Shown one piece after another: positions 33,199-46,039 of a stretch of DNA of 57,265 nt. Location of the stretch: contig CAJOFL010000012.1 in the NCBI GenBank assembly GCA_905233895.1, positions 1 through 57,265 on the forward strand, read 5' to 3'. Source of the stretch: an uncultured Bacteroidales bacterium (GTDB lineage Bacteria; Bacteroidota; Bacteroidia; Bacteroidales; P3). The first letter of the stretch is position 1. Each line of letters starts with the position of its first letter. The translations under genes and the position numbers were made by a program. The notes under the pieces are model-generated. The model worked only from the letters and a program-made list of their open reading frames with translations. It did not search any database and was not told where the DNA came from.

Positions 33199-34113
33199 AT
33201 GGGTGATTGCGAACAAGCATGGCGACGGCATCGGCGCGACTATGAGATGTGGCTTCGGATGGAACGCGGCATGTCCGGAAACACCGTTGGAGCATACCTT
33301 CAGGACTTTGACCATCTGGCACATTATGGATTAGAGCATAGTATTGACCCAGAAGCTATTAAATTATCCGATTTACAGCAGTTATTAAAGTCAATAAACG
33401 ACCTAGGAATCGCCCCTACAAGCCAGCGGAGGATGATAGCCGGATGGCGCACTTTCTATCGAATGCTGGTGGCCGATGACGTGCTGAAGGATAGTCCGGC
33501 GGCAATGCTAGACCTACCGGTGCGCCCGCAGCACCTGCCCGACGTGCTGACCGACGACGAAATCACCCTGATACAGAACACTTTCGACCGTAGCACATAC
33601 GAGGGAGAACGCAACTATGTAATAGTGGAAGTGCTTTACGGATGCGGACTTCGGGTATCGGAACTGGTCAACCTGAAACTCAGCAACATATACGAGGACG
33701 AACAATACCTGCAGATTATCGGCAAGGGGAACAAAGAACGCTGGGTTCCAATCGGCGGACGCGCCTTGGATTTGATGCTGAACTACATACGTTATGTACG
33801 TTCCACCCTTAACCCGAAGCCTGGCGAGGAGAAAATCGTCTTCCTCAACCGCCGTGGTGCACGGCTGACTCGCCAGATGGTATTCATCGCTTTGCAACGG
33901 GCTGTCACCAAGGCAGGTATCGACAAGAAGGTGAGTCCGCACTCACTGCGACACAGTTTCGCGACAGAACTGGTCGAGAACGGCGCCGACCTCCGCGCGG
34001 TACAGGAAATGCTTGGACATGAAAGCATTACGACAACGGAGATTTATACCCACCTCAGCCGTGAGACATTGAGGAACACTATCGCCGCATTCCACCCCCA
34101 TTACCGCAAATAA
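33199..34113 (+). CDS. xerD: Tyrosine recombinase XerD
   Basis: 304 residues, the normal XerC/D size without phage-type extensions. The N-terminal SAM-like domain (about 10-100) is followed by the catalytic domain with LYGCGLRVSELVNL (first Arg), IGKGNKERWVPI (Lys), SPHSLRHSFATEL (His-x-x-Arg), LGHESITTTEIYTH (His, then nucleophile Tyr). It should resolve chromosome dimers at dif. No dif site was recognised here. It directly follows mtgA. Confidence 0.92.
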   Translation: MGDCEQAWRRHRRDYEMWLRMERGMSGNTVGAYLQDFDHLAHYGLEHSIDPEAIKLSDLQQLLKSINDLGIAPTSQRRMIAGWRTFYRMLVADDVLKDSPAAMLDLPVRPQHLPDVLTDDEITLIQNTFDRSTYEGERNYVIVEVLYGCGLRVSELVNLKLSNIYEDEQYLQIIGKGNKERWVPIGGRALDLMLNYIRYVRSTLNPKPGEEKIVFLNRRGARLTRQMVFIALQRAVTKAGIDKKVSPHSLRHSFATELVENGADLRAVQEMLGHESITTTEIYTHLSRETLRNTIAAFHPHYRK

Positions 34114-34169
34114 AGCGCTCGCATCGGTTTGTTAATTAAAAACAACCATCTTGCTATATATCAGCGTTT

Positions 34170-34264
34170 TATAATGTTAAAATTTATCTAACCACAAGAA
34201 CGCCAGGCGTTTAGACCCACCTTCGCCTGATCAACGCCTGATCAACGCCTGATCAACGCCTGCC
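34170..34264 (+). repeat. Dispersed 11-bp-iterated element, copy C (upstream of ppdK)
   Basis: It has the same left arm as copy B (ATAATGTTAAAATT, then CTAACCACAAGAACGCCAG), CCCACCTT, then CGCCTGATCAA three times plus CGCCTGCC. It fills most of the 288-bp gap between xerD and ppdK; the remaining part is the ppdK promoter and leader. Confidence 0.9.
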
Positions 34265-34336
34265 CTTTAATACCCCCTGCAGTGCAGTGTTAATAAAATT
34301 TTATATAAAAATCGTTGCAAAAACGGAAAAATTTCG

Positions 34337-34344
34337 TATCTTTG
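34337..34344 (+). promoter_or_regulatory. -7 box of ppdK
   Basis: TATCTTTG followed by CA, 57 bp before the ATG; the leader is A-rich. Confidence 0.75.
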
Positions 34345-34401
34345 CAGTCTCAAAATTTGTGAAGAATCATATAAACAAATAATAACTAACAAATTATCAA
34401 G

Positions 34402-37119
34402 ATGACAAAGTACGTTTACACGTTCGGCGGCAAGACTGCCGAAGGAAAAGCCGACATGAAGAACCTTCTGGGTGGCAAGGGTGCCAACCTCGCCGAGATG
34501 TGCCTGCTGGGCCTCCCGGTGCCTGCCGGTCTCACTATCACAACCGAGTGCTGCACAGCCTATTATGCCAACAACTGCGAACTGCCTCAGGGCCTTATGG
34601 ACGAAGTGTGGAAGGGTGTCGAGAATATCGAGAAGATTATGGGTATGAAGTACGACGATGCCGAGAACCCCCTGCTGGTCTCCTGCCGCTCGGGTGCCCG
34701 TTCGTCGATGCCCGGCATGATGGACACCGTCCTCAATATCGGTCTTTCTAGCAAGACCATTCCCGGTATGCTCAAGAAGACCAACAACCCGCGTTTCGTT
34801 TACGACAGCTATCGCCGCCTGATTATGATGTATGCCGATGTGGTTATGGAGAAGAGCGAGGGCATTGAGCCCGCCGATGGCAAAGGCATCCGCAAGCAGC
34901 TCGACGACATGCTCGACGACTATAAGAACCTCAAAGGCTACAAGAGCGATACCGAACTGACCGCCGAAGACCTGATGAAGTTGGCCGAAGCCTTCAAGGT
35001 ACGTGTGAAAGAGGTGCTCGGAGTGGAATTCCCCGACGACGCCCGCGCCCAGATGGAAGGCGGTATCAAGGCCGTGTTCAAGAGCTGGAACGGCAAGAAG
35101 GCCGTCAGCTACCGCAAGATTGAGGGTATCCCCGACGACTGGGGCACCGCCGTCAACGTCCAGGCCATGGTATTCGGCAATATGGGCGACACTAGTGCCA
35201 CCGGCGTGGCCTTCACCCGCAACCCCGCCACCGGCGACAACCAGTTCTACGGCGAGTGGCTCATCAACGCCCAGGGCGAAGATGTGGTGGCCGGCATACG
35301 CACCCCCAACCCCCTCAACGACGACACCAAGAACGAGCAGAACAAGCACATGCACTCGATGCAGGAGCTTATGCCCGACACCTATAAAGAACTCTGCGAC
35401 ATCCGCAACATCCTTGAGAAAGCCTACCACGATATGCTCGACATCGAGTTCACCATCCAGGACGGCAAACTCTACATGCTTCAGTGCCGCGTCGGAAAGC
35501 GCACCGGAGTGGCCGCCCTCACTATGGCCATGGACATGCTCAAGGAAGGCCTCATCGACGACAGCGAGGTGGTGATGCGCATATCGCCCGCCCAGCTCGA
35601 CGAGCTGCTGCACCCGATTCTGGATGCCGCCGACGAGAAGAAGCACACCGTGCTGGCCAAGGGTCTGCCCGCCGGCCCCGGCGGTGCCGTGGGTGTCATC
35701 GCCCTCACCAGCGAGAAAGCCAAAGAGTATAACGCTGCCAAGATAAAGAACATCCTCGTCCGCGAGGAGACCAACCCCGAGGACGTCGAGGGCATGCGCG
35801 CCGCCGACGGTATCCTCACCGCCCGTGGCGGTATGACCAGTCACGCCGCCCTCGTGGCCCGCGGCTGGGGCAAGTGCTGCATCGTGGGTTGCGACGCCGT
35901 CAAGATTGACATGGAGAAGGGCACCGTCACCATGAACGGTAAGACCTTCAAGGAAGGCGAGCTCCTTTCGCTCAACGGCTCGAAGGGTTGGGTCTACGAC
36001 GAAGAAGTCAAGATGATCAACGCCACCGAGAATCCCCTCTTCCAGGAACTGATGAAACTGGTCGACAAGCACCGCAAGATGGGTGTCCGCACCAATGCCG
36101 ACAACCCCGCCGACGCCCAGAAGGCCATCGACTTCGGCGCCGAAGGTATCGGCCTGTTCCGTATCGAGCACATGTTCTACGGCGAGAACAGCGAGAAGCC
36201 CCTCGAGAAGCTCCGCAACATGATTCTGGCCAACACCAAGGAAGAGCGCATCGCCGCCCTCGACGAACTGGAGCCTTACATCCGCGAGAGCGCCAAGGGC
36301 ACCCTGAAGGTGATGGACGGCAAGCCCCTCACTTTCCGCCTGATGGATCCCCCGCTGCACGAGTTCGCCCCCCAGGGCGAGGCCAAGATGCAGGAGGCCG
36401 CCAAACGCCTCGGCATCAGCTATGAGGATGTCAAGAAGCGCGTCGAGAGCCTCCACGAGGTCAACCCCATGATGGGTCTCCGCGGCGTCCGCCTCGGCAT
36501 CATCTATGCCGAAATCACCCGCGTCCAGTTCCGTGCCCTCTTCAGCGCCACCGTCGAACTCATGAAGGAAGGCTTCAACCCGATGCTCGAAATCATGGTT
36601 CCGCTAACCATCAATGCCGAAGAGCTCAAGCACCAGAAAGCCATCGCCAACGAAGTCAAGGAGGAAGTCGAGGCCAAGTACGGCGTCAAGTTCGACTACA
36701 AGTTCGGCACCATGATTGAAATCCCGCGCGCCGCCCTCGTCGCCAACAAGATTGCCGAGGTGGCCGAGTTCTTCAGCTTCGGCACCAACGACCTCACCCA
36801 GATGACCTTCGGCTTCAGCCGCGACGACGTCAACGCCATCGTCAAGACCTATGTCGACGAGAAGATTATCCCCGCCGACCCGTTCAACAGCTTCGACCAG
36901 GAAGGTGTCGGCGAACTGGTCCGTACCGGTGTGCAGCGTGGCCGTTCCACCCGCGCCAACCTCAAGTGCGGCGTCTGCGGAGAGCACGGCGGCGACCCGA
37001 CGGCTGCCGAGTTCTTCTACAAGGCCGGCATGAACTATGTCAGCTGCAGCCCCTTCCGCGTTCCTGTGGCTCGCCTCGCAGCTGCCCAGGCCGCCATCAA
37101 GGAAGCCAGAGAAAAATAA
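34402..37119 (+). CDS. ppdK: Pyruvate phosphate dikinase
   Basis: 905 residues, full length. N-terminal ATP-grasp region ([27 protein letters not shown]), the swivelling phosphohistidine domain ([20 protein letters not shown], His in TSH) and a C-terminal PEP-binding barrel ([41 protein letters not shown] with the catalytic Cys). It interconverts pyruvate + ATP + Pi with PEP + AMP + PPi. Beside pckA, and with pfp elsewhere, it points to PPi-linked glycolysis. Very GC-rich, highly biased codons suggest strong expression. Confidence 0.98.
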   Translation: MTKYVYTFGGKTAEGKADMKNLLGGKGANLAEMCLLGLPVPAGLTITTECCTAYYANNCELPQGLMDEVWKGVENIEKIMGMKYDDAENPLLVSCRSGARSSMPGMMDTVLNIGLSSKTIPGMLKKTNNPRFVYDSYRRLIMMYADVVMEKSEGIEPADGKGIRKQLDDMLDDYKNLKGYKSDTELTAEDLMKLAEAFKVRVKEVLGVEFPDDARAQMEGGIKAVFKSWNGKKAVSYRKIEGIPDDWGTAVNVQAMVFGNMGDTSATGVAFTRNPATGDNQFYGEWLINAQGEDVVAGIRTPNPLNDDTKNEQNKHMHSMQELMPDTYKELCDIRNILEKAYHDMLDIEFTIQDGKLYMLQCRVGKRTGVAALTMAMDMLKEGLIDDSEVVMRISPAQLDELLHPILDAADEKKHTVLAKGLPAGPGGAVGVIALTSEKAKEYNAAKIKNILVREETNPEDVEGMRAADGILTARGGMTSHAALVARGWGKCCIVGCDAVKIDMEKGTVTMNGKTFKEGELLSLNGSKGWVYDEEVKMINATENPLFQELMKLVDKHRKMGVRTNADNPADAQKAIDFGAEGIGLFRIEHMFYGENSEKPLEKLRNMILANTKEERIAALDELEPYIRESAKGTLKVMDGKPLTFRLMDPPLHEFAPQGEAKMQEAAKRLGISYEDVKKRVESLHEVNPMMGLRGVRLGIIYAEITRVQFRALFSATVELMKEGFNPMLEIMVPLTINAEELKHQKAIANEVKEEVEAKYGVKFDYKFGTMIEIPRAALVANKIAEVAEFFSFGTNDLTQMTFGFSRDDVNAIVKTYVDEKIIPADPFNSFDQEGVGELVRTGVQRGRSTRANLKCGVCGEHGGDPTAAEFFYKAGMNYVSCSPFRVPVARLAAAQAAIKEAREK

Positions 37120-37139
37120 ATAAAAAACAACCGAATATT

Positions 37140-38762
<1,623 letters not shown>

Positions 38763-38764
38763 TT

Positions 38765-40270
38765 ATGAAACGAATCGTTGCAATACTGCTGTTTGCCGCT
38801 ATGGCACTACCGGCCTGGGCCTTCGACTTCGAAGTGCGCCAGCCTGCCGGCTATTCCCTTTTCTTCAACATCCTTGACGACGAAGAGAACGCCGTCGAGC
38901 TCACCAGCCCCATGCCGGCGGCCAACTACAGCTGGCAGGGTCATCGTGCCCCGACGGGCGTGATTGACATCCCGGCCCAAGTGGAGTACAAGGGAACCGT
39001 CTATTCCGTAGTGGCGCTAGGGGAGAGGGCCTTCTCAGGCTGCGCCGACATCACCGGCGTGGTCATGCCGGCCACACTGACCGAAATCGGCGCCTATGCC
39101 TTCTACCAGTGCAGCGGCCTCCGCGGTGTGCTCACCATCGGTGAGAACATTGTCAGCATCGGCCGTTCGGCGTTCTACGGATGCTCGGGTATCACCCGCG
39201 TCCAGTTCAACGCCACTGCCTGCGAGAGTATGGGCGGCACAAAAAGCACCACTGCATTCGGAAACTGCCGCTCGCTGACCACCATCACCTTCGGCCCCAA
39301 CGTGAAGATTATCCCCGACTATGCCTTCTACGGCATGGACCTCCTGCAGTTCGAATGGCAGATGCCGCGCGACCTGGAGTATGTCGGCGAATACGCTTTC
39401 GCCTACTGCTACAGCATCTACGGCACACTCACACTTCCGCAGGGAGTTCGCAAGGTGGGAGCCAACGCCTTCGCCCAATGCCACTCGCTGCATCATGTGG
39501 TGCTTCCGCAACGGCTTACCAAGATTGACAACCGCGCCTTCTACCAGTGCATCAACATGCGCGAAATCACTGCCCTCGCCATGACCCCACCGATGCTCGA
39601 CGGCGAAGTGTTCGGCGGTGTAAAACGTTCAATCCAACTCAACGTGCCATGCATCAGCGTCGACCGCTATGCACAGGCCGAGGAATGGATGACCTTCGTC
39701 AACCGAAAAGCAATCGAACCTTGCCAACTCGACATCTACGCCACCGTATCCGACCCGCAGAGCGGTACCGTGACCGGTGCCGGCAGCTACCGCATCGGTG
39801 CCACCGCCACCCTTACAGCCATCTGCAAGGCAGGCTATGCCTTCAAAGGATGGAAAGACGGCAACACCGACAATCCGCGCCGCGTGACGGTCAACGACAC
39901 AATGACCTATGTGGCCGTCATGCAGAAGGCAGAAGTCATCCGCGAGGTGGAGTATATCCATGACACCACCTATATGGACGGAGTAGAGGTAGTATATGAA
40001 TACTACGAGATTGGCGACATGGCCGAGCCACTCACAAGTCAGGACGAGGTTGTATACAACAAGAAACGCCGCCGCATCGAGGTTCCCATCGAGAAGCGCG
40101 ACATCCTAGCAGTGGCCCTCTACAACGATGCCGGCCAATGTGTGTCCACAGGCAAACCACGTAACGGGAATATCTCCATGCGCCGCTTCCCCACGGGCTA
40201 CTATATCGTCCGCGTCTCCACCCCCGACGACGAACGTATGCTTCGATTCTTCCACAACAAGAATAAATAA
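38765..40270 (+). CDS. Exported leucine-rich repeat (LRR_5, BspA-like) protein with C-terminal sorting-like domain
   Basis: 501 residues. Signal peptide (MKRIVAILLFAAMALPAWA), then about seven LRR_5 repeats (about 65-290) with words such as LTEIGAYAFYQCSGL and VGANAFAQCHSL. An InlB-type beta domain follows (about 340-410; YRIGATATLTAICKAGYAFKGW). The last 60 residues (LAVALYNDAGQCVSTG ... FPTGYYIVRVSTPDDERMLRF) resemble a type IX secretion C-terminal signal. It is 2 bp after pckA. Surface adhesion is usual for BspA-like proteins; the sorting-signal reading is inference. Confidence 0.85.
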   Translation: MKRIVAILLFAAMALPAWAFDFEVRQPAGYSLFFNILDDEENAVELTSPMPAANYSWQGHRAPTGVIDIPAQVEYKGTVYSVVALGERAFSGCADITGVVMPATLTEIGAYAFYQCSGLRGVLTIGENIVSIGRSAFYGCSGITRVQFNATACESMGGTKSTTAFGNCRSLTTITFGPNVKIIPDYAFYGMDLLQFEWQMPRDLEYVGEYAFAYCYSIYGTLTLPQGVRKVGANAFAQCHSLHHVVLPQRLTKIDNRAFYQCINMREITALAMTPPMLDGEVFGGVKRSIQLNVPCISVDRYAQAEEWMTFVNRKAIEPCQLDIYATVSDPQSGTVTGAGSYRIGATATLTAICKAGYAFKGWKDGNTDNPRRVTVNDTMTYVAVMQKAEVIREVEYIHDTTYMDGVEVVYEYYEIGDMAEPLTSQDEVVYNKKRRRIEVPIEKRDILAVALYNDAGQCVSTGKPRNGNISMRRFPTGYYIVRVSTPDDERMLRFFHNKNK

Positions 40271-40286
40271 TAGAATAATAAACAAT

Positions 40287-40637
40287 ATGAAAACCAACAA
40301 TTTTGCATCGCGTCACAACGGAGTCTCCAACGAGGCTGAAGTGGCGAAAATGCTCCAGACCATCGGCGTAGGCTCGATGGACGAGCTTATCGAAAAGACT
40401 GTACCCGCCGCCATACGCGCCGAGAAACCCCTCGACCTGCCCGAAGGCATGAGCGAGTACCAGTTCCTCAACCACTGCCGCTCGCTGGCACAGAAGAACA
40501 AGGTGTTCCGCTCATACATCGGCATGGGCTACTATGGCACAATAACCCCCGCTGTCATCATGCGCAACGTGTTCGAGAACCCCGGCTGGTACACCTCTTA
40601 CAGACAGAAATCTCGCAGGGCCGCCTCGAAGCCTTGA
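40287..40637 (+). pseudogene. gcvP: Glycine dehydrogenase, N-terminal fragment before a frameshift
   Basis: 117 codons beginning MKTNNFASRHNG. They align with the GcvP N-terminus through RSYIGMGYYGTITPAVIMRNVFENPGWYTSY, where the frame is lost. The expected continuation TPYQAE is replaced by five bases between the TAC at 40599 and the GAA at 40607. This fits a 10-bp deletion. The frame then runs out of register for 10 codons and stops at 40635-40637. The stop overlaps the ATG of the downstream fragment by one base (TGATG). Confidence 0.85.
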
Positions 40638-43126
40638 TGAACTATCAGACCATGATTGCCTCCATGACCGGCATGCCGCTCTCGAACGCCTGTCTCCTCG
40701 ACGAGGCCACCGCTGCCGGCGAGGCAATGATTATGTTCTTCAACAGCCGTTCGCGTCAAGCCGTCAAGGACGGAGTCTGCAAAGTCTTCGTCGACGACTG
40801 CATCCTTCCTCAGACCCTTGCCGTGATGCAGACCAATGCCGCTCCCCGTGGCATTGAGATCGTCACCGGCAAAGCCGCACAGACAGAACTCGACGGCACC
40901 TACTTCGCCGCCTTTGTCCAGTATCCCAACCAGTTCGGCGAAGCACAGGATTGGACTGGCTTCATCACCAAATGCCATGAGAAGGGTATCTTCGTCGGCA
41001 TGGCCACCGACCTTATGGCCCTGGCCCTGATGAAGACTCCTGGCGAGATGGGCGCCGACTGTGCCGTAGGCAACGCCCAGCGTTTTGGCCTGCCGATGGG
41101 CTTCGGCGGTCCTCACGCCGGTTTCTTCGCCTTCACCGATGCCTTCAAGCGCGCCTTCCCCGGCCGCATCATCGGCTGGAGCGTCGACGCAAAGGGCAAT
41201 CCCGCCCTGCGTATGGCTCTCGGCATGCGTGAGCAGCATATCAAACGCGACAAAGCCACCTCGAACATCTGCACCTCCGCCGCCCTCGTGGCCAACATGA
41301 CTGGTTTCTACGCCATATGGCATGGTCCGGAGGGCATCCGCGACATCGCTGTCCGTATCTGCGCACGTGCCCACCGTCTGGCTCAGGAGCTGGAGCAATA
41401 CGGCTACAAGCAGCACAACCGCGTCTTCTTCGACACCCTCGCCCTGCAGTGCCCGGTACCTACCGCCAAGGTGCGTGAAGTGGCCCTGAAGCACGAAATC
41501 AACTTCCGCTATATCTGCGACGAGTGCATCGGCATCTCCATCGACGAGACCACCGAGAAGTGCGACCTCGACGCCATAGTGGCATGTCTGGCCGAAGCTG
41601 CCGGCAAGACGGCCCAGCCGCTCGAATGCAAAGGATGCTGCTGCAAGTTCGCCGACGAGGCTATCCCCGCCGACCTCAAACGCACCAGCGCATTCCTCAC
41701 CCAAAAGATATTCAACCAGTTCCACGACGAGACCTCGATGATGCGTTACATCAAGCGCCTCGAGGAAAAGGACCTCTCGCTCAACCGTGCCATGATTCCG
41801 CTGGGCTCCTGCACCATGAAGCTCAACGCCGCCGCCGAGATGATGCCCCTCAGTTGGAGCAAGTTTGCTGGCATGCACCCCTTCGTACCCGCCGACCAGG
41901 CCGAAGGTTATATAGAAATGATTAAGGATATCGAGCACATGCTCTCCGTCATTACTGGATTTGCCGGATGCTCGCTTCAGCCCAATTCGGGTGCCTACGG
42001 CGAATACAGCGGCCTCACCGTCATTCGCAACTACCATATCGCCAACGGCCAGGCACAACGCAACGTCTGCCTTATCCCTGCCAGTGCCCACGGCACCAAC
42101 CCCGCGTCTGCCGCAAAGGCCGGCATGGTAGTTGTTGTTGTCAAGTGCAACGAGAGGGGAGATGTCGACATCGACGACCTCCGTGCAAAAGCCGAGCAGT
42201 ACAAGGACACCCTCAGCTGCCTGATGATTACCTATCCTTCTACCCACGGTGCCTTTGAAGAGGGCATCCTCGAGATTATCAATATCATCCACAGCATGGG
42301 TGCACTCGTCTATATGGACGGTGCCAATATGAATGCCCAGGTTGGTCTTACCAGCCCCGGCCGCATGGGTGCCGACGTGTGCCACCTCAACCTGCACAAG
42401 ACCTTCGCAATGCCTCACGGTGGCGGCGGTCCCGGCGTAGGTCCCATCTGCGTCAGCCAGAAACTCGTCGACTATCTGCCTACTCATCCCGTGGTCACCG
42501 TCGGCGGCGCCAAAGGCAACACCATGGCTGCTGCCCCCTACGGCAGCGCCTATCTCCTGCCCATCACCTACGGCTACCTGCTCATGCTCGGCGGCGAGGG
42601 CCTAACCGAAGCCACCAAACACGCCATTCTCAATGCCAACCACCTCCGCGCCCGTCTGCAGAAGTACTATAAGATACTCTACACCGGCAAGAACGGTATG
42701 TGCGGCCACGAGATGATTGTCGACTTCGCCGAGTTCAGCCTCAAGGTCAGTGTTGGCGATGTCGCCAAGCGTCTTATGGACTACGGCTTCCACGCTCCCA
42801 CGGTGGCCTTCCCGGTGCACAACACCCTCATGGTGGAACCCACCGAGAGCGAACCCCTTAGCGAACTCGACCGTTTCTGCGATGCAATGATTGCCATCCG
42901 TCAGGAGATCGACGATATAATGACTGGCAAGAGCGACGAGAAGAACAACCCCATCTGCAACGCCCCGCACACCATGCAGGTTGTCTGCGCCGATGAGTGG
43001 AACCTCCCGTACAGCCGTCAGAAAGCTGCCTTCCCGCAGCCGCACGTCGAGAAGTACTGGCCCACAATCAGCAAGATTGACGACGCCTACGGAGACCGCA
43101 ATCTCCAGGCCGTATGGGCAGAGTAA
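40637..43126 (+). CDS. gcvP: Glycine dehydrogenase (decarboxylating), P protein, main part after the frameshift
   Basis: 829 residues from MNYQTMIASMTGMPLSNACLLDEATAA onward; with the preceding fragment this rebuilds a full-length P protein of about 950 residues. P protein decarboxylates glycine and passes the aminomethyl group to GcvH. The PLP lysine lies in HLNLHKTFAMPHGGGGPG, with further marks in IPLGSCTMKLNAAAEMMP and GEYSGLTVIRNYH. It is not a natural GcvPA/GcvPB split, since that occurs near residue 450. Reinitiation at TGATG could still give this large piece, but a true break or an assembly error are equally possible. Confidence 0.88.
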   Translation: MNYQTMIASMTGMPLSNACLLDEATAAGEAMIMFFNSRSRQAVKDGVCKVFVDDCILPQTLAVMQTNAAPRGIEIVTGKAAQTELDGTYFAAFVQYPNQFGEAQDWTGFITKCHEKGIFVGMATDLMALALMKTPGEMGADCAVGNAQRFGLPMGFGGPHAGFFAFTDAFKRAFPGRIIGWSVDAKGNPALRMALGMREQHIKRDKATSNICTSAALVANMTGFYAIWHGPEGIRDIAVRICARAHRLAQELEQYGYKQHNRVFFDTLALQCPVPTAKVREVALKHEINFRYICDECIGISIDETTEKCDLDAIVACLAEAAGKTAQPLECKGCCCKFADEAIPADLKRTSAFLTQKIFNQFHDETSMMRYIKRLEEKDLSLNRAMIPLGSCTMKLNAAAEMMPLSWSKFAGMHPFVPADQAEGYIEMIKDIEHMLSVITGFAGCSLQPNSGAYGEYSGLTVIRNYHIANGQAQRNVCLIPASAHGTNPASAAKAGMVVVVVKCNERGDVDIDDLRAKAEQYKDTLSCLMITYPSTHGAFEEGILEIINIIHSMGALVYMDGANMNAQVGLTSPGRMGADVCHLNLHKTFAMPHGGGGPGVGPICVSQKLVDYLPTHPVVTVGGAKGNTMAAAPYGSAYLLPITYGYLLMLGGEGLTEATKHAILNANHLRARLQKYYKILYTGKNGMCGHEMIVDFAEFSLKVSVGDVAKRLMDYGFHAPTVAFPVHNTLMVEPTESEPLSELDRFCDAMIAIRQEIDDIMTGKSDEKNNPICNAPHTMQVVCADEWNLPYSRQKAAFPQPHVEKYWPTISKIDDAYGDRNLQAVWAE

Positions 43127-43142
43127 AAATGCTTAGAAAAGG

Positions 43143-43170
43143 AAGCCCCCGCAAATGCGGGGGCTTTTTT
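43143..43170 (+). terminator. Intrinsic terminator between gcvP and clpC
   Basis: AAGCCCCCGCA pairs with TGCGGGGGCTT around AA, followed by further T residues. It lies between convergent genes and touches the clpC stop. Confidence 0.95.
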
Positions 43171-45740
43171 TATACTTCAGCCGGTTCTGAAGTAAAGGCT
43201 TCCTCCAGTTCTTTCGAGGTCTCGCCCTTTTCTACATCGAACAATATCTTGTCGTCGGCGGTCACATGGATAGTGTCGCCCGGAAGGATTACGGCACGTA
43301 TAATTTCATCGGCCAGGTCGTCCTCAATATATCGCTGGATTGCTCGACGCAACGGACGCGCACCGTACTGCTCATCCCAGCCTTTGGCCACCAGGAAGTC
43401 TTTGGCTTTCTCGTCCATTTCCACCCCGTAGCCCATCTCACGGACACGTGAGAAGAGGCCCTTCAATTCAATATCGATGATACGGTGGATATCCTCACGC
43501 TTGAGCGAGTTGAAGTATATGATGTCGTCGATACGGTTGATGAACTCCGGCGCAAAGGTTTTCTTGAGGCTTTTCTCAATGACATCGCGCTGCATCTGAC
43601 CCTTCTCGGCCTCACGCGCCGAAGTGTTGAATCCAACACCCACACCGAAATCCTTCAACTGGCGGCTTCCGATGTTCGAGGTCATGATGATGATAGTGTT
43701 GCGGAAGTCCACCTTACGGCCTATTCCGTCGGTCAGCTGGCCGTCGTCCAGAACCTGAAGCAGCACATTGAACACATCCGGATGGGCTTTCTCAATCTCG
43801 TCAAGCAGCACGATGGAGTAGGGTTTTCTTCTAACCCGCTCGGTGAGCTGGCCGCCCTCCTCGTAGCCGACATAGCCCGGAGGGGCACCGATAAGGCGGC
43901 TCACGGCGAATTTTTCCATGTATTCGCTCATGTCGATGCGGATCATCGCCTGCTCACTGTCGAAGAGGTACTTGGCCAATATCTTGGTAAGGTAGGTCTT
44001 TCCGACACCGGTAGGGCCGAGAAAGAGGAAACTTCCGATGGGGCGGTTGGGGTCTTTCAGGCCGGCACGGTTGCGACGGATTGCCTTTGCAATCTGGGCA
44101 ATGGCCTCATCCTGACCAACCACCGAGCCCTTCAACTCGTTCTCCATCTGCATCAATCGGGTGCTTTCGTTCTCGGCGATGCGTTCCATCGGCACACCAG
44201 TCATCATGGCCACCACGGCGGCAACATCCTCTTCCTTCACGCGCACACGGTTCTCTTTCTCTTCCGACTCCCAACGCTGCCGTATATCGGCCAGTTTTGC
44301 GGTGAGGTCACGCTCCTGGTCGCGCAGTTCGGCGGCCTCGCTGTACTTCTTTTCGGCCAGCACTCCCTTCTTCTGCTCGGCAATATCGGCCACCTGTTTC
44401 TCAAGGTCGAGTATCTCCTGAGGTACCTCCACGTTGGCAATACGGACTCGAGCACCAGCCTCGTCGAGGGCGTCGATGGCCTTGTCGGGCTGCAGGCGGT
44501 CACTGACATATCGCTCTGTCAGGTCGACACATGCTTTGATGGCAGCGTCGGTATAGCGCACAAGATGGTGATCCTCATACTTATCGCGTATGTTGCTCAA
44601 TATCTCGAGGGTCTCCTCGGGAGTGGCAGGTTCGACAAGCACCTTCTGGAAACGGCGCTCGAGGGCGGTATCTTTCTCGATATACTGGCGGTACTCGTCG
44701 AGGGTGGTGGTGCCAATACACTGGATGGTACCGCGACTCAAAGCCGGCTTGAACATATTGCTCGCATCGAGGCTGCCAGCCGCCGAGCCGGCACCGACGA
44801 TGGTGTGTATCTCGTCGATGAAGACAATTATCTCGGGATGCTGTTCCAACTCGTTGATTATGGCCTTCATACGCTCCTCAAACTGACCACGGTACTTGGT
44901 ACCGGCCACCAGCGAGGCGAGATCGAGACTCATCAACCGCTTGCCGTAGAGGGTGCGCGGCACATGTCCTTCGGCTATTCTGATGGCCAGACCTTCGGCA
45001 ATTGCGCTCTTGCCGACACCGCTCTCACCGATGAGTATGGGGTTGTTCTTCTTGCGGCGGCTGAGAATCTGGGCAATACGGTCCATCTCTTTCTGGCGGC
45101 CCACAATGGGGTCGAGCTGACCTTTCTGGGCCATTGCCGTCAGGTCGCGACCGAAATTCTCCAGTGCGGGAGTGCCACTCTTGCTTTTGCTGACGGGATT
45201 CGCACCAGGCTTGACCTCCATGTCGGGGTCGGCGAAGGGGTCGTCGTTGTCGTCATCCGAGGTCTGACTGCTGAAATCGGGCACCTCACCGGAGGCGCTA
45301 CCGGCGGCACCGCGCACTGCGCGCGATACTTTGTCATAGTCCACGCCCTCCTTCTGCAACAGGTTGGCCACCAGGTTGTCGCCCTCCTGCAGGATGGCCA
45401 GGATGAGGTGCGGCGTATGTATCTCACTCTGGTGCAGCTTGATACTCTCCAGATAACTGAGGCGCAGCACCTTCTCCGTCTGACGCAGCATGCTGATATT
45501 GCTGTCAGGTTCATAGTGTACGTCGGTGTGTATCTGGCTGATTTGGCTTTCGATACGCTGTTTCACACGGCCGAGGTCGGCACCCATGCCTGTCAGCATG
45601 TTGACAGCCGAGCATTCCGGCAGGCGCATAATTCCGAGGAAAAGATGCTCCACGCCTATGGCTCCGTTCTTGAGGCGTATAGCCTCGTCGCGCGAGTAGC
45701 CGACGGCCTTGCGGGTGTCTTCACTGAGTCTTGCTTCCAT
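43170..45740 (-). CDS. clpC: ATP-dependent Clp protease ATP-binding subunit ClpC
   Basis: 856 residues. Double Clp N domain (about 1-145). AAA-1 is near residues 210-450 with Walker [17 protein letters not shown] and [15 protein letters not shown] middle UVR-like segment follows, and AAA-2 (about 515-800) has [15 protein letters not shown] and [14 protein letters not shown]. The extended C-terminal part [11 protein letters not shown] is short. ClpC unfolds proteins for ClpP. It has its own promoter and ends at the shared terminator. Confidence 0.96.
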   Translation of the reverse strand: MEARLSEDTRKAVGYSRDEAIRLKNGAIGVEHLFLGIMRLPECSAVNMLTGMGADLGRVKQRIESQISQIHTDVHYEPDSNISMLRQTEKVLRLSYLESIKLHQSEIHTPHLILAILQEGDNLVANLLQKEGVDYDKVSRAVRGAAGSASGEVPDFSSQTSDDDNDDPFADPDMEVKPGANPVSKSKSGTPALENFGRDLTAMAQKGQLDPIVGRQKEMDRIAQILSRRKKNNPILIGESGVGKSAIAEGLAIRIAEGHVPRTLYGKRLMSLDLASLVAGTKYRGQFEERMKAIINELEQHPEIIVFIDEIHTIVGAGSAAGSLDASNMFKPALSRGTIQCIGTTTLDEYRQYIEKDTALERRFQKVLVEPATPEETLEILSNIRDKYEDHHLVRYTDAAIKACVDLTERYVSDRLQPDKAIDALDEAGARVRIANVEVPQEILDLEKQVADIAEQKKGVLAEKKYSEAAELRDQERDLTAKLADIRQRWESEEKENRVRVKEEDVAAVVAMMTGVPMERIAENESTRLMQMENELKGSVVGQDEAIAQIAKAIRRNRAGLKDPNRPIGSFLFLGPTGVGKTYLTKILAKYLFDSEQAMIRIDMSEYMEKFAVSRLIGAPPGYVGYEEGGQLTERVRRKPYSIVLLDEIEKAHPDVFNVLLQVLDDGQLTDGIGRKVDFRNTIIIMTSNIGSRQLKDFGVGVGFNTSAREAEKGQMQRDVIEKSLKKTFAPEFINRIDDIIYFNSLKREDIHRIIDIELKGLFSRVREMGYGVEMDEKAKDFLVAKGWDEQYGARPLRRAIQRYIEDDLADEIIRAVILPGDTIHVTADDKILFDVEKGETSKELEEAFTSEPAEV

Positions 45741-45766
45741 CTGATATGATGTCTTGTTTTGAATTG

Positions 45767-45774
45767 CAAAAATA
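45767..45774 (-). promoter_or_regulatory. -7 box of clpC
   Basis: Minus-strand TATTTTTG followed by CA, 26 bp before the clpC start. The remaining gap to 46008 shows no gene. Confidence 0.65.
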
Positions 45775-46008
45775 CTACTTTTTCCTCACCTGCAAATCCT
45801 GTGCCAAACAATCTTTTCAACAGCCGCCTGTTAGCGAACGGCAACCCGATTTCTGCTCAACAAAGCCTGAAAGGCCCGTTTTTGTCCTGTTCTAATCCCT
45901 TGTATCACAGCATCATCGCAACAAACTCTTCTTCCTCTCTTCTTCAATACGCAATAAAAGGCCCGCCACCACGTTATTATAGATAAATACCTTAAACCAA
46001 CCAACAAC

Positions 46009-46036
46009 CGTAAACAGTAAACCATAAACAGTAAAC
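46009..46036 (+). repeat. Period-7 tract in the leader of the DUF6266 gene
   Basis: Four heptamers of the form NNTAAAC end 3 bp before the ATG at 46040. The word is the same as at 25425-25459. Confidence 0.85.
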
Positions 46037-46039
46037 CAA

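Noticed and set aside
33199..34113. Phage or island integrase for the 21-29 kb accessory region
   Set aside because: The protein has XerD length and motifs, sits beside mtgA in core-type sequence 4 kb outside the island, and no flanking direct repeats at a tRNA were found.
34267..36456. A 729-codon open frame antisense to ppdK, and similar long antisense frames opposite gcvP (40598-42487) and clpC (43485-45749)
   Set aside because: They arise from strong codon bias in GC-rich, highly expressed genes; the sense proteins are complete known enzymes and the antisense products show no family features.
40287..43126. Natural two-subunit GcvPA/GcvPB organisation
   Set aside because: The break lies near residue 105, not near 450, and the sequence at the junction shows missing bases within a conserved stretch.
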